Assembly: GCF_004362405.1 (NCBI RefSeq)
Contig: NZ_SNXE01000002.1
Span: 426,191 to 490,190 of the forward strand
Source: Roseateles asaccharophilus
Lineage (GTDB): Bacteria > Pseudomonadota > Gammaproteobacteria > Burkholderiales > Burkholderiaceae_C
Direction of reading: 5' to 3'
Length of the DNA: 64,000 nt
Position 1 is the first letter of the stretch. Each line of letters begins with the position of its first letter. Shown here one piece after another: positions 17,165-25,429 of this stretch. The position numbers and the translations under genes are program-made. The notes under the pieces were generated by a model that was given only the letters and a program-made list of their open reading frames with translations, made no database searches and was not told the origin of the DNA.

Positions 17165-19006
17165 ATGAGCAGTACCCGCCGCCCCGCAGCGCTCTGGGCG
17201 GCTTTCGACTTTCCCCGGCACCCGCTGTCCCGCGAGGACGGCGAGCGCCTGCGCGGCGCTTTCTACGAGCCCCCCGCGCAGCGCCTGCTGGCGCACACCG
17301 CGGCCGAGCTGCCGGCGGTGATCGCGGCCGCCCATGCGGCCGCGCGGGCCGGCGCCTGGGTGCTGGGCGGCCTGCGCTACGAGGCCGCCGCGGCCCTGGA
17401 CCCGAGTCTGGAGACCGAGGCGCCTGAAGGCCCGCTGGCCGAGTTCCAGATCTGGCAGACCGAGCCCGAGGCCTGGCCCGAGGCCGAGCCGGTGGTTCAG
17501 CCCCTCTCGGACTGGCGCGATCGGGGCGAGCCCAGCGCCCAGACGGCCGCCATCGAGCGGGTGCGCGAGTGGATACGCGCGGGCGACTGCTACCAGGTCA
17601 ACCTCACCACCCGACTGCAGGCCGAGGCTGGGCCCGGCTTCGCGCTGGCCGCCTACTTCCTGGCCCTGCACGAGGCCCAGCCCGGCGGCTTTGCGCTCTT
17701 CATGCGCGGCGAGGGCGGGCAGGGCGGCGTGGCCAGCGTCTCGCCCGAGCTTTTCTTCGACTGGCGTCCGCTGCCGCAGAACGAGCACACCGGCCGCGGC
17801 GAGCCCGGCACCTGGCTGCTGGCCGCCCAGCCCATGAAGGGCACGGCCCCGCGCGGCGCCGACCGTGCGGGCGACGAGGCCGCCCAGGCCCATCTGCGCA
17901 CCAGCGAGAAGGAGCGCGCCGAGAACCTGATGATCGTGGACCTGCTGCGCAACGACCTCTCGCGCGTGGCCCTGACCGGGTCGGTGCGGGTGCCGCGGCT
18001 CTTCGAGCTGCATGCCCTGTCCACCGTCTGGCAGATGACCTCCACCGTCACCGCCGTGAGCCGGCCCGGGCTCAGCCTGGCCCAGCTTTTTGCGGCGCTC
18101 TTTCCCTGCGGCTCGGTCACCGGCGCGCCCAAGCGCCGTGCTATGCAGATCATCCGTGAGCTGGAAGCCCCCGCGCCGCGCGGCTGGTACTGCGGCGCCC
18201 TGGGGCTGCTGCAGCCCGGCGGCACGGCCACCTTCAATGTGCCCATACGCACCGTGGAGCAGGGGCCGGATGGCGGGCTGCGCTGCGGCATCGGCTCCGG
18301 CATTACGCTGGATGCCGAGCCGGCGCCCGAGCTGGCCGAGTGGCAGGCCAAGCGCCGCTTCCTGAGCCGCGCCGCGGCCCCGGTGGCGGCGCTGGAGACC
18401 CTGCGCCTGGAGCGGAGCGCCTATGCCCGCCTGGAGCTGCACCTGGCGCGCCTGCAGCGCTGCGCCCGCCACTTTGGCCTGCGCTGGTGTGGTGACTGCG
18501 TGCGGGCCTATCTGGACAAGCTGGCCCGCGAGCATGGCGAGGGGCTCTGGCGCGTGCGCCTGACCCTCTCGCGCGCCGGCAAGCTAGACAGCCTGGTCCT
18601 GCCCCTGGCCGCCACGCCCGAGCCGGTGCGCCTGGCCCTGGCGCCGCGTCCCATCGCCAGCCAGGGCGCGGCGGCCGAATTCATCCAGCACAAGACCACC
18701 CGGCGCGAGCTCTACGAGGCCCTGGCCGCGGACAAGCCCACGCAGGCCTTTGACCTCATCCTCTGGAATGAGGCCGGCGAGCTGACCGAGGGCAGCTTCG
18801 GCAATATCGCCCTGGAGATCGACGGACAGTGGCTCACGCCGCGCGCCCAGGCCGGCCTGCTGCCCGGCGTGATGCGCGAGCAGCTGCTGGCCGAGGGCCG
18901 CATCCGCGAAGCCCGTTTGAGCCGCGAGGACCTGGCCCGCGCCAGCCGGCTCGCCTTCTTCAACAGTCTGCGCGGCTGGCTGGACGCCGAACTCCTGCCC
19001 CGCTGA
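17165..19006 (+). CDS. pabB: Fused aminodeoxychorismate synthase component I / aminodeoxychorismate lyase (PabB-PabC)
   Basis: The predicted product has 613 residues. About 1-395 is the chorismate-utilising enzyme, with CYQVNLTTRL, MKGTAPRGADR, ENLMIVDLLRNDLSRV, SVTGAPKRRAM and the closing GIGSGITLDAEPAPE. About 400-613 is a class IV (PLP) aminotransferase fold: IQHKTTRRELY supplies the PLP lysine, followed by LWNEAGELTEGSFGNIAL. The fusion would make 4-aminobenzoate from chorismate in one polypeptide once PabA supplies ammonia. It starts 25 bases after orn. The fusion is known in several bacteria. Confidence 0.9.
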   Translation: MSSTRRPAALWAAFDFPRHPLSREDGERLRGAFYEPPAQRLLAHTAAELPAVIAAAHAAARAGAWVLGGLRYEAAAALDPSLETEAPEGPLAEFQIWQTEPEAWPEAEPVVQPLSDWRDRGEPSAQTAAIERVREWIRAGDCYQVNLTTRLQAEAGPGFALAAYFLALHEAQPGGFALFMRGEGGQGGVASVSPELFFDWRPLPQNEHTGRGEPGTWLLAAQPMKGTAPRGADRAGDEAAQAHLRTSEKERAENLMIVDLLRNDLSRVALTGSVRVPRLFELHALSTVWQMTSTVTAVSRPGLSLAQLFAALFPCGSVTGAPKRRAMQIIRELEAPAPRGWYCGALGLLQPGGTATFNVPIRTVEQGPDGGLRCGIGSGITLDAEPAPELAEWQAKRRFLSRAAAPVAALETLRLERSAYARLELHLARLQRCARHFGLRWCGDCVRAYLDKLAREHGEGLWRVRLTLSRAGKLDSLVLPLAATPEPVRLALAPRPIASQGAAAEFIQHKTTRRELYEALAADKPTQAFDLILWNEAGELTEGSFGNIALEIDGQWLTPRAQAGLLPGVMREQLLAEGRIREARLSREDLARASRLAFFNSLRGWLDAELLPR

Positions 19007-19074
19007 AGCCGCGCACAAGACACCCCCATTCATGCGGCGCCGGCCCCGGCCGACGCCGCTCACCCCGATACATC

Positions 19075-21441
19075 ATGAGCACCACCAGCAAGAAGACTGC
19101 CCCCAAGACGCCGGCCAAGAAAGCGTCTGCCGAGAAACCGCCCGCCAAGAAGGCGGCGCCCAAGAGCCCGGCCGGCAAGACGGCCGCCACCAAGCGCAGC
19201 CGCAAGCCGGCCGAGCCCGTCGTCGAGATCGTGGCGGAGGTCCAGATCGAGACCCCGGTTCAGCCCGTGACCGAGCCTGCCGCGAAGCCGGCCGCCGAAA
19301 GCAAGAAGAAGGCCCCGGCGCGCAAGCGTGCCAGCAAGCCGGCCGAGCCGGTGGCCGAGACCGTGATCGAGCCCGCACCGGAAGTCGCGCCCGAACCCGC
19401 GCCCGCGCCCGCCAAGCGTGCCGGCAGCGCCCGCCGCAAGAAGGCGGCCGAGCCGGTCGCCGAGGCGCCGGCCGTCGAGCAAGCCGAAGCGCTCGCTGAT
19501 ACCCCTGTTGAAACTCCTGCTGAGACCCCTGTCGAGGCACCTAAGAAGCCCGCCCGCAAGAAGCCCGGCAAGCCCAAGGCCGCCGAGGTCCAGCCCGAGG
19601 TGCCGGCCGAGCCGCCGCGCTACAGCCTGGCCCCGCGCGAGGACGACAGCAGCGTGTTCGGCGACTACGAGCTGCTGGACCGCGAGACCGGCGCCATGAT
19701 GCGCCTGAGCCTGATGGGGCCGCTGGCCTGGCGCTGCGACTGCGCCGCCCACCGCCTGCAGGCCGACTGCGAGCATGGCGAGGCCTTGCTGAGCCTGCTG
19801 CCGCTGGAGCGCGTGGCCCAGCTGGACGCCGGCTGGCCGGCCCGCGAGGCCGAGGTCTGGCTGGTGGAGCAGGACGGCCAGCGCTGGCTGCAATGGGTGG
19901 CCGGCCAGGGCGTGCCCGCGGCCGTGAGCGAGCTGGCCCGCCAGGGCCTCAACGAGCTGCTGCGCCTGCCCGCCGAGCGCGCGCATGCCTGGCTGCAGGC
20001 GGTGCTGGACGCCGCGCGGGCCCAGGGCCTGCCGCTGCGGGTGGAGCCGGCGGTCTGGCCCCAGCTGGCCTGGGCGCGCGACGCCCAGGGCCGCGTGGCC
20101 CGCCTGGAGCCCCTGCTGGCCGAGCCCACGGGCCTGAGCGGCCTGCTCAAGGAAGCGATTCCCGCCTACCAGTGGGAGGCGGCGCTGTTCGCCGTCTGCG
20201 CCGGCCGTGCCATGCTGGCCGATGACCTGGGCCTGGGCCAGCGTGAGGCCGCGCTGGCAGCCCTGCGCCTGTGGCAGCGGCGCTTCGGCCTGGAGCGCGC
20301 CCTGCTGATCGCCCCGGCCGCCAGCCACGCGGCCTGGCGCCGCGATCTGGAGCGCCTGCTGGGCGAGGCCCCGGCCGGCCTGGTGCTGGCCGAGAACGTG
20401 CCGGCCCAGGCCCTGAACGGCCGCCAGCGCCCCGAGCTGCTGATCGTGGATGGCGTGGACCAGCTGGACGCCGATCAGCTGGCCGCGCTGCGCGCGCTGA
20501 GCCTGCCCCATCTGCTGCTGATTGCGGCGCGCGAGCCCCTGGGCGACGAGCGCCTGACGGCCTGGGTGGACTGGCTGGACGAGGCCCGTCGCGGCCCGCT
20601 GGCGGCCCTGCGTGCCCTGGCGCCCGAGGCCGGCAAGCGCGCCCAGCGCGAGGCCCTGGAGAGCGTGCTGCTCTCGCGCCGCAAGCGCGAGCTGCAGGCG
20701 CACCAGCTGCCGGCCGCCCTGGTGCAGCAGCGCTGGCTGCAGCCCGGTGGCGCGCCGCAAGCGGGCGGCCCGCTGCCCCAGCTGCGCGCCCTGGTGGGGC
20801 GCTGGCAGCAGCTGAACTATCTGGGCGCTGAGGAGCAGCGCCAGCTGCTGCAGGCCCTGAGCCTGCTGCCGGCCGGCTCGCGCCATGTGCTCAGCGCCAA
20901 GGTCGAGGCCCTGCTGGCCCTCAAGCAGGAATGGCTGGAAGGGCAGGGCGCTGCGGCCGCCCGCCTGCTGGTCTGTGCCCAGTCCGAGACCCTGCTGGAC
21001 AGCCTGGTCCAGGCCCTGAAGCTGCGCAAGCTGCTGGTGCAGCGTCTGCGCCAGGGCCAGAGCCCTGAAGAGCAGGCCGCCAGCCTGCAGGCCTGGCGCG
21101 CCGAGCCGGCCGCCGTGCTGCTGGCCAGCGATGCGGCCCTGGCCGCCCTGGCCTCGAGCGACGGGCTGGGTGAGGCCCGTCTGGGTCTGGTCCATGCCGA
21201 CCTGCCCTGGGGGACGGGCCTGCTGCAGCAGCGCCTGGCCCTGGCCTGCGGCCCCGAGCCGCGCGGCGTGCCGGTGGCCCAGCTGCTGGTGGAAGGTCCG
21301 GTGGACCGCGCCCTGCTGGCCCAGCAGCGCAGCGGCACGGCCTTCCCGGACTGGCTGGATCAGCAGATGCCGACCTGGCTGGACGAGCCGCAGCTGGCGG
21401 CCCTGATGCCGCCGCTGCAGGCCCTGCTGAGCGCGCTCTGA
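19075..21441 (+). CDS. SNF2-like protein with SWIM zinc finger, inactivated ATPase motifs and H1-like tail
   Basis: The predicted product has 788 residues. About 1-180 is Lys/Ala/Pro-rich (repeated PAKK, KPAEPV units), like bacterial histone-H1-type tails. A SWIM zinc finger follows, with C221-x-C223 and C232-x-H234. From about 355 the layout follows SNF2 ATPases, but the key motifs are lost. Walker A reads ADDLGLGQRE with Gln389 instead of Lys, and the DExH box reads IVDGVD (459-462). The LSRRKRELQAHQLPA segment still matches the SNF2 RRxK...LP motif. The final RecA-like lobe keeps LVHADLPWGTGLLQQR but not the arginine finger motif. It is predicted to bind DNA without ATP-driven translocation. 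The ATG at 19075 was chosen because upstream frame lies in pabBC. Confidence 0.75.
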   Translation: MSTTSKKTAPKTPAKKASAEKPPAKKAAPKSPAGKTAATKRSRKPAEPVVEIVAEVQIETPVQPVTEPAAKPAAESKKKAPARKRASKPAEPVAETVIEPAPEVAPEPAPAPAKRAGSARRKKAAEPVAEAPAVEQAEALADTPVETPAETPVEAPKKPARKKPGKPKAAEVQPEVPAEPPRYSLAPREDDSSVFGDYELLDRETGAMMRLSLMGPLAWRCDCAAHRLQADCEHGEALLSLLPLERVAQLDAGWPAREAEVWLVEQDGQRWLQWVAGQGVPAAVSELARQGLNELLRLPAERAHAWLQAVLDAARAQGLPLRVEPAVWPQLAWARDAQGRVARLEPLLAEPTGLSGLLKEAIPAYQWEAALFAVCAGRAMLADDLGLGQREAALAALRLWQRRFGLERALLIAPAASHAAWRRDLERLLGEAPAGLVLAENVPAQALNGRQRPELLIVDGVDQLDADQLAALRALSLPHLLLIAAREPLGDERLTAWVDWLDEARRGPLAALRALAPEAGKRAQREALESVLLSRRKRELQAHQLPAALVQQRWLQPGGAPQAGGPLPQLRALVGRWQQLNYLGAEEQRQLLQALSLLPAGSRHVLSAKVEALLALKQEWLEGQGAAAARLLVCAQSETLLDSLVQALKLRKLLVQRLRQGQSPEEQAASLQAWRAEPAAVLLASDAALAALASSDGLGEARLGLVHADLPWGTGLLQQRLALACGPEPRGVPVAQLLVEGPVDRALLAQQRSGTAFPDWLDQQMPTWLDEPQLAALMPPLQALLSAL

Positions 21442-21522
21442 GCCTCCCCGGCGCGCTGACCCCGCCCGAGGCTTCGCGCCCCGGGTGGGCTCTCGGCGAC
21501 CCAAGAATGTTCGCGAGGGGGC

Positions 21523-21552
21523 TTGCTGGTGAAAACCCTAGCGTGCTACACT
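21523..21552 (+). promoter_or_regulatory. Sigma-70-type promoter of the RNA helicase gene
   Basis: TTGCTG at 21523-21528 and TACACT at 21547-21552 are 18 bases apart. Each matches the consensus at four of six positions. Transcription would begin near 21559. Confidence 0.5.
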
Positions 21553-21558
21553 GCGCGG

Positions 21559-21870
21559 CTTGCTTCGACAGAGATCGGAGCAATTCGTACGTCTCCTCTG
21601 ACCACTTTCAGGCCGACGCACCCGCAACGCAAGCGGGCCGCAGCGCTCAGCACTGAAGACCCCCGGGTACGGTCGGCGGCGATGCCGTCGCTATGACTGT
21701 TCCCCGGCGCCGCACCAAGCGCACTCACGCAGCTGAGATCTGGTGTGCGACGCGAGCTTTCTCCCAGCGACTTGACCCTACTGGTCGGCCTTTGATTTGT
21801 GGCCTGACCAGCGCCCTCCTATGTCCGGCTGTGTCCGGCGGGGCAGGGCTTTGTTGACGAAAGAAGTGAT
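21559..21870 (+). promoter_or_regulatory. Long 5' leader of the DEAD-box helicase mRNA
   Basis: About 310 bases separate the predicted start of transcription from the ATG at 21871. There is no convincing reading frame in the stretch on either strand. A GAAAGAAG ribosome site lies just before the ATG. Long leaders of cold-shock and RNA-helicase genes often carry temperature-dependent or autoregulatory folds. That role here is inference from length and position only. Confidence 0.45.
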
Positions 21871-23607
21871 ATGAGTTTCGAGAATCTGGGCCTGCACGAA
21901 TCCCTGCTGCGCGCCGTCAAGGACTCCGGCTATGAGAACGCCACGGAAGTCCAGGCCGAGGCCATTCCGCGCGCCCTGGCGGGCAAGGACCTGATGGTCA
22001 GCTCGCGCACCGGCTCGGGCAAGACCGCCTCCTTCATCCTGCCCGCCCTGCAAAAGGTGCTGGAAGCCCGCGGCAACAACGGCCAGGGTTTCCCCAAGCG
22101 CGAGAAGGGCAAGATCTACGGCCCGCGCGTCCTGGTGCTGGCGCCCACCCGCGAACTGGCCATGCAGGTCTCCAAGGCCGCACAGACCTACGGCCGCCAC
22201 ATCCAGGGCCTGAAGGTCGCCACCGTGCTGGGCGGCATGCCCTATGCCCTGCAGATCCGTCAGCTGACCGGTCCGCTGGACATCCTGATCGCCACCCCCG
22301 GCCGCCTGCTGGACCATCTGTCCTCGGGCAAGTGCGTGCTGGAGAACGTCGAGATGCTGGTGCTGGACGAGGCCGACCGCATGCTGGACATGGGCTTCAT
22401 CGACGACATCAAGCTGGTGGCCGAGGCCACGCCGGCCACGCGCCAGACCGTGATGTTCAGCGCCACCTTCGCCGGTCATGTGGGCCGTCTTGCCCATGAT
22501 CTGCTCAACGAGCCCGAGCGTGTGGACGTGGCCTCGCACACCGAGACCCACGAGAACATCGAGCAGCGCCTGCACTGGGCCGACAACAACAACCACCGCG
22601 ACCAGCTGCTGGAACACATCCTGGCCGAGCGCGATCTGGACCAGGCTGTGGTCTTCACCTCCACCCAGCGCGATGCCGACTGGCTGGCCGAGCGCCTCTC
22701 GGAGATCGGCCATGCCGTGGCCCCGCTGCACGGTGGCATGCCCCAAGGCCGCCGCAACCGCACCCTGATGGCCCTGCGCCGCCGCGAGCTGCGCGTGCTG
22801 GTGGCCACCGATGTGGCGGCCCGCGGCATCGACGTGCCCACCATCAGCCATGTGATCAACTACGGTCTGCCCATGAAGGCCGAGGACTATGTGCACCGCA
22901 TCGGCCGTACCGGCCGTGCCGGTCGCTCCGGCCTGGCCGTGACCATCGCCGTGCGCGACGATGTGTCCATGATCCGTCGCATCCAGCAGTTCACCACCCA
23001 GCAGATTCCGGTCTCGCGCATCGAGGGCCTGGAGCCCAAGACGCAAGAGCCGCGCATCTTCCCGCCCCGTCCCGAGGGCGAGCGCGGTGGCCGTTTCGGC
23101 GACCGTTTTGGTGATCGCCAGCCGGGCTTTGCCTTCAAGGGCGACAAGCGCTTCGGCAGCAAGCCCTTCCAGCGTGAAGGTGGCGGCAAGCCCTTCCACG
23201 GTGGTGGCAAGCCCTTTGGCCGCCCCGCCGGTGAGGGCGCCCCGCGTGACTTCGCCCCGCGTGGCGAGGGCCGTGGTTTCGAGCCGCGCCAGCAAGGCTT
23301 CAACGACCGCAAGCCCTTCGACCGCAGCGCCGGTGCTGAGCGCGGTTTTGAGAACCGCGGCTTCGAGAATCGCGGCTTTGCTCCCCGCGGTGATCGCCCC
23401 GGTTTCGGCGAAGGCAAGCCCAGCTTTGGCGGCAAGCCCTCCTTCGGTGGCAAGCCGTCCTTCCACGGCAACCGTGAAGGCGGCAATTTCGGCGGCGGTG
23501 AAGCTCGCGGCTTCGGCGGTGGCGAGCGCCGCGGCCCCGGTGGCCCGGGTGCCAAGCGCAATGGCCCGCCGGCCGGCGGCCCGCGCCGCGGTGGTTTCGG
23601 CCGCTGA
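21871..23607 (+). CDS. DEAD-box ATP-dependent RNA helicase with Gly-rich basic tail
   Basis: The predicted product has 578 residues. All helicase motifs are intact: SSRTGSGKT, PTRELA, TPGRLLDH, DEADRMLD, SAT, VFTSTQRDAD, ATDVAARGID and HRIGRTGRAG. They lie within the first 390 residues. Residues about 400-578 form a low-complexity tail rich in Gly, Arg, Phe and Lys (repeats of GGKPF and FGGKPS), probably binding RNA or driving condensation. It belongs to the RhlE/DeaD/SrmB group, working in ribosome assembly or mRNA turnover in the cold. The exact orthologue is not decidable here. It has a long leader upstream, and a GCAA-loop terminator follows. Confidence 0.92.
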   Translation: MSFENLGLHESLLRAVKDSGYENATEVQAEAIPRALAGKDLMVSSRTGSGKTASFILPALQKVLEARGNNGQGFPKREKGKIYGPRVLVLAPTRELAMQVSKAAQTYGRHIQGLKVATVLGGMPYALQIRQLTGPLDILIATPGRLLDHLSSGKCVLENVEMLVLDEADRMLDMGFIDDIKLVAEATPATRQTVMFSATFAGHVGRLAHDLLNEPERVDVASHTETHENIEQRLHWADNNNHRDQLLEHILAERDLDQAVVFTSTQRDADWLAERLSEIGHAVAPLHGGMPQGRRNRTLMALRRRELRVLVATDVAARGIDVPTISHVINYGLPMKAEDYVHRIGRTGRAGRSGLAVTIAVRDDVSMIRRIQQFTTQQIPVSRIEGLEPKTQEPRIFPPRPEGERGGRFGDRFGDRQPGFAFKGDKRFGSKPFQREGGGKPFHGGGKPFGRPAGEGAPRDFAPRGEGRGFEPRQQGFNDRKPFDRSAGAERGFENRGFENRGFAPRGDRPGFGEGKPSFGGKPSFGGKPSFHGNREGGNFGGGEARGFGGGERRGPGGPGAKRNGPPAGGPRRGGFGR

Positions 23608-23651
23608 TCGCGCCTGACAGCCGCTGAACCCGTTTGCGGGTCATGATCGAG

Positions 23652-23677
23652 AAAGGCCCGCGCAAGCGGGCCTTTTC
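23652..23677 (+). terminator. Rho-independent terminator after the RNA helicase
   Basis: A 10-bp perfect stem (23652-23661 with 23666-23675) is closed by a GCAA tetraloop and runs into TTTT. It lies 45 bases after the helicase stop and before the ATG at 23706. Confidence 0.85.
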
Positions 23678-23705
23678 ACTTTCCTGTGGCACAGTGCGGC
23701 CCGCG

Positions 23706-24350
23706 ATGACAACGCGACAGCAAGGTACTCTGATCCAGTGGGACGCCGCCAAGGGCTATGGCTTTATTGCGCCCGAAGGGGGCGGCCCCAAGCTTTTCGT
23801 GCATGCCAAGGCCTTCGGCCTGCGGCCGCGCCGCCCCTTTGTGGGCGAGCGCCTGAGCTATGAAGCGGGGCAGGACGCCCAGGGCAAGCCGCGCGCCCAG
23901 GCGGTGCGCAGCCTGGAGCCGCGTTCCCCGGCCGAGCCGCCGCCCGCGGTGCAGCGCCAGGCCCGGCGCCAGGAGGCACTGCGCGGCAGCAGCCTTTGGC
24001 TGATCCCGGGCTTTGCCCTGCTGGTGCTGGTGGTGCATCTGGGCTTTGGCCTGCCGCATTGGCTGTGGGGCGGCTATCTGGCCATGAGCCTGGCCACCTT
24101 CATCGTCTATGCCGGCGACAAGCGGGCCGCGCGCCTGCAGCAGTGGCGGGTGTCCGAGGCCACCTTGCACGCCCTGGCCCTGGCCTGTGGCTGGCCCGGC
24201 GCCCTGCTGGCCCAGCAGCTGCTGCGCCACAAGAGCGCCAAGGCCTCGTTTCGCCGCCTGTTCTGGCTCAGCGTGATGCTCAATGTGCTGGGCTTCGTGC
24301 TGATCTTCACCCCCTTGGGCAGCAAGCTGCTGCATGCCTATGTGCTCTGA
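23706..24350 (+). CDS. Cold-shock-domain / DUF1294 membrane protein
   Basis: The predicted product has 214 residues. Residues about 4-68 form a cold-shock fold (GTLIQWDAAKGYGFIAPEGGGPKLFVHAKAF), with the RNP-type GYGFI and FVH elements. About 85-214 is DUF1294, with four hydrophobic segments and the family pattern YAGDKRAARLQQWRVSE and KASFRRLFW. The fusion is common in proteobacteria; its role is unknown, though RNA or single-strand DNA binding at the membrane is plausible. It follows the RNA helicase after a terminator. The stop is separated by one base from the acetyltransferase ATG. Confidence 0.88.
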   Translation: MTTRQQGTLIQWDAAKGYGFIAPEGGGPKLFVHAKAFGLRPRRPFVGERLSYEAGQDAQGKPRAQAVRSLEPRSPAEPPPAVQRQARRQEALRGSSLWLIPGFALLVLVVHLGFGLPHWLWGGYLAMSLATFIVYAGDKRAARLQQWRVSEATLHALALACGWPGALLAQQLLRHKSAKASFRRLFWLSVMLNVLGFVLIFTPLGSKLLHAYVL

Positions 24351-24351
24351 G

Positions 24352-24885
24352 ATGAATGACCCGGAGCTGCGGCTCCTGAGCGCTGCCGATGTGCCCGCCG
24401 TGCTGGCCCTGCAGGCCCAGTGCTATGGCCCCGAGTTCCTGGAGAGCGCCCAGGCCTTTCGTGCCAAGCTGGAGGCCTCGGCCCCGCACCGCTGCAGCTG
24501 GATGGCCTGGCGCGGCAGCGAGCCCCTGGCCTATCTGGTGAGCCTGCCGGTGTGTGAGCAGAGCCTGCCGGCCCTGGATGCGCCCAGCGTGAGCCTGCCG
24601 GCTGTGCCGCGCCTGCTTTATCTGCATGATCTGGCGGTGGCCCCGGCCGGGCGTTCGCTGGGCCTGGGGCGGCGCCTGGTGGCCCAGGTGCTGGAGCGTG
24701 CGCAGGCCCTGGGGCTCACACGTCTGGGGCTGGTGGCGGTGCAGGGCTCGGTGCCTTATTGGCAGGCGCAAGGCTTTGCCGAGCCGGTGGCGCTGGCCGA
24801 GGGCCTGGCGCAGAAGCTGGCCAGCTTCGGGGCCGATGCGCGCTGGATGGAGCGCACGGTGCAGGGCGCCGCGCGCCCTATTTGA
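24352..24885 (+). CDS. GNAT family N-acetyltransferase
   Basis: The predicted product has 177 residues. The acetyl-CoA loop is visible as VAPAGRSLGLGRRLVAQVL, preceded by the YLHDLAV strand. The C-terminal half reads LGLVAVQGSVPYWQAQGF, with the usual tyrosine/phenylalanine pattern. The acceptor is unknown. ATG 24352 is one base after the previous stop, so it is probably cotranslated; an ATG at 24340 inside the previous gene is an alternative. Its end overlaps the regA 3' end by 8 bases, on the opposite strand. Confidence 0.85.
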   Translation: MNDPELRLLSAADVPAVLALQAQCYGPEFLESAQAFRAKLEASAPHRCSWMAWRGSEPLAYLVSLPVCEQSLPALDAPSVSLPAVPRLLYLHDLAVAPAGRSLGLGRRLVAQVLERAQALGLTRLGLVAVQGSVPYWQAQGFAEPVALAEGLAQKLASFGADARWMERTVQGAARPI

Positions 24886-25429
24886 CCCGCTGCTTCTCCA
24901 GCTTGCGCGCCAGGGTGCGGCGGTGCATGCCCAGGCGGCGCGCGGCCTCGGAGATATTGAAGTCCACGGCGGCCAGGGTCTCGTGGATGTGTTCCCACTC
25001 CAGGGTCTTGATCGAGGTGGTGGCGCGCCCCGTGACCTCGACCTCGGCGTCGCCCTGACCGCGGGCGAAGGCGGCCTCGATATCGTCGGTGTTGGCGGGT
25101 TTGGCCAGGTAGTGGCGGGCGCCCAGCTTGATGGCCTCCACCGCGGTGGCGATGCTGGCATAGCCGGTCAGCACCACGATCTGCATCTCGTCGTCGAAGG
25201 TGTGCAGGGCCTGCACGCAGCTCAGGCCCGAGGCGCCGCCGGCCAGCTTGAGGTCCACCACGGCATGGCTGGGGCTGTGCGTTTCCAGCAGCAGCTGCAC
25301 CTCGGACAGCTGGCTGGCGCGCAGCACCTGGTAGCCGCGGCGCTCGAAGGAGCGGGTGAGGGTGCGGGCGAAGGCCTCGTCGTCCTCCACGACCAGCAGC
25401 ACTCGCTCGGCGTCAGGGTCAATCTCCAT
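24878..25429 (-). CDS. regA: RegA/PrrA/ActR-type redox response regulator
   Basis: The predicted product has 183 residues. The receiver has the acidic pair in VVEDDEAF, phospho-acceptor Asp59 in HAVVDLKLAGG and Lys in YLAKPANTDD. A Pro-poor linker leads to a Fis-type helix-turn-helix at about 156-183 (NISEAARRLGMHRRTLARKL), which is the hallmark of the RegA family. These regulators adjust respiratory and energy genes to redox state. It overlaps the 3' end of regB by 11 bases and ends the operon that starts with cyoA, so it is probably made together with the oxidase it may control (inference). Confidence 0.92.
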   Translation of the reverse strand: MEIDPDAERVLLVVEDDEAFARTLTRSFERRGYQVLRASQLSEVQLLLETHSPSHAVVDLKLAGGASGLSCVQALHTFDDEMQIVVLTGYASIATAVEAIKLGARHYLAKPANTDDIEAAFARGQGDAEVEVTGRATTSIKTLEWEHIHETLAAVDFNISEAARRLGMHRRTLARKLEKQRVK

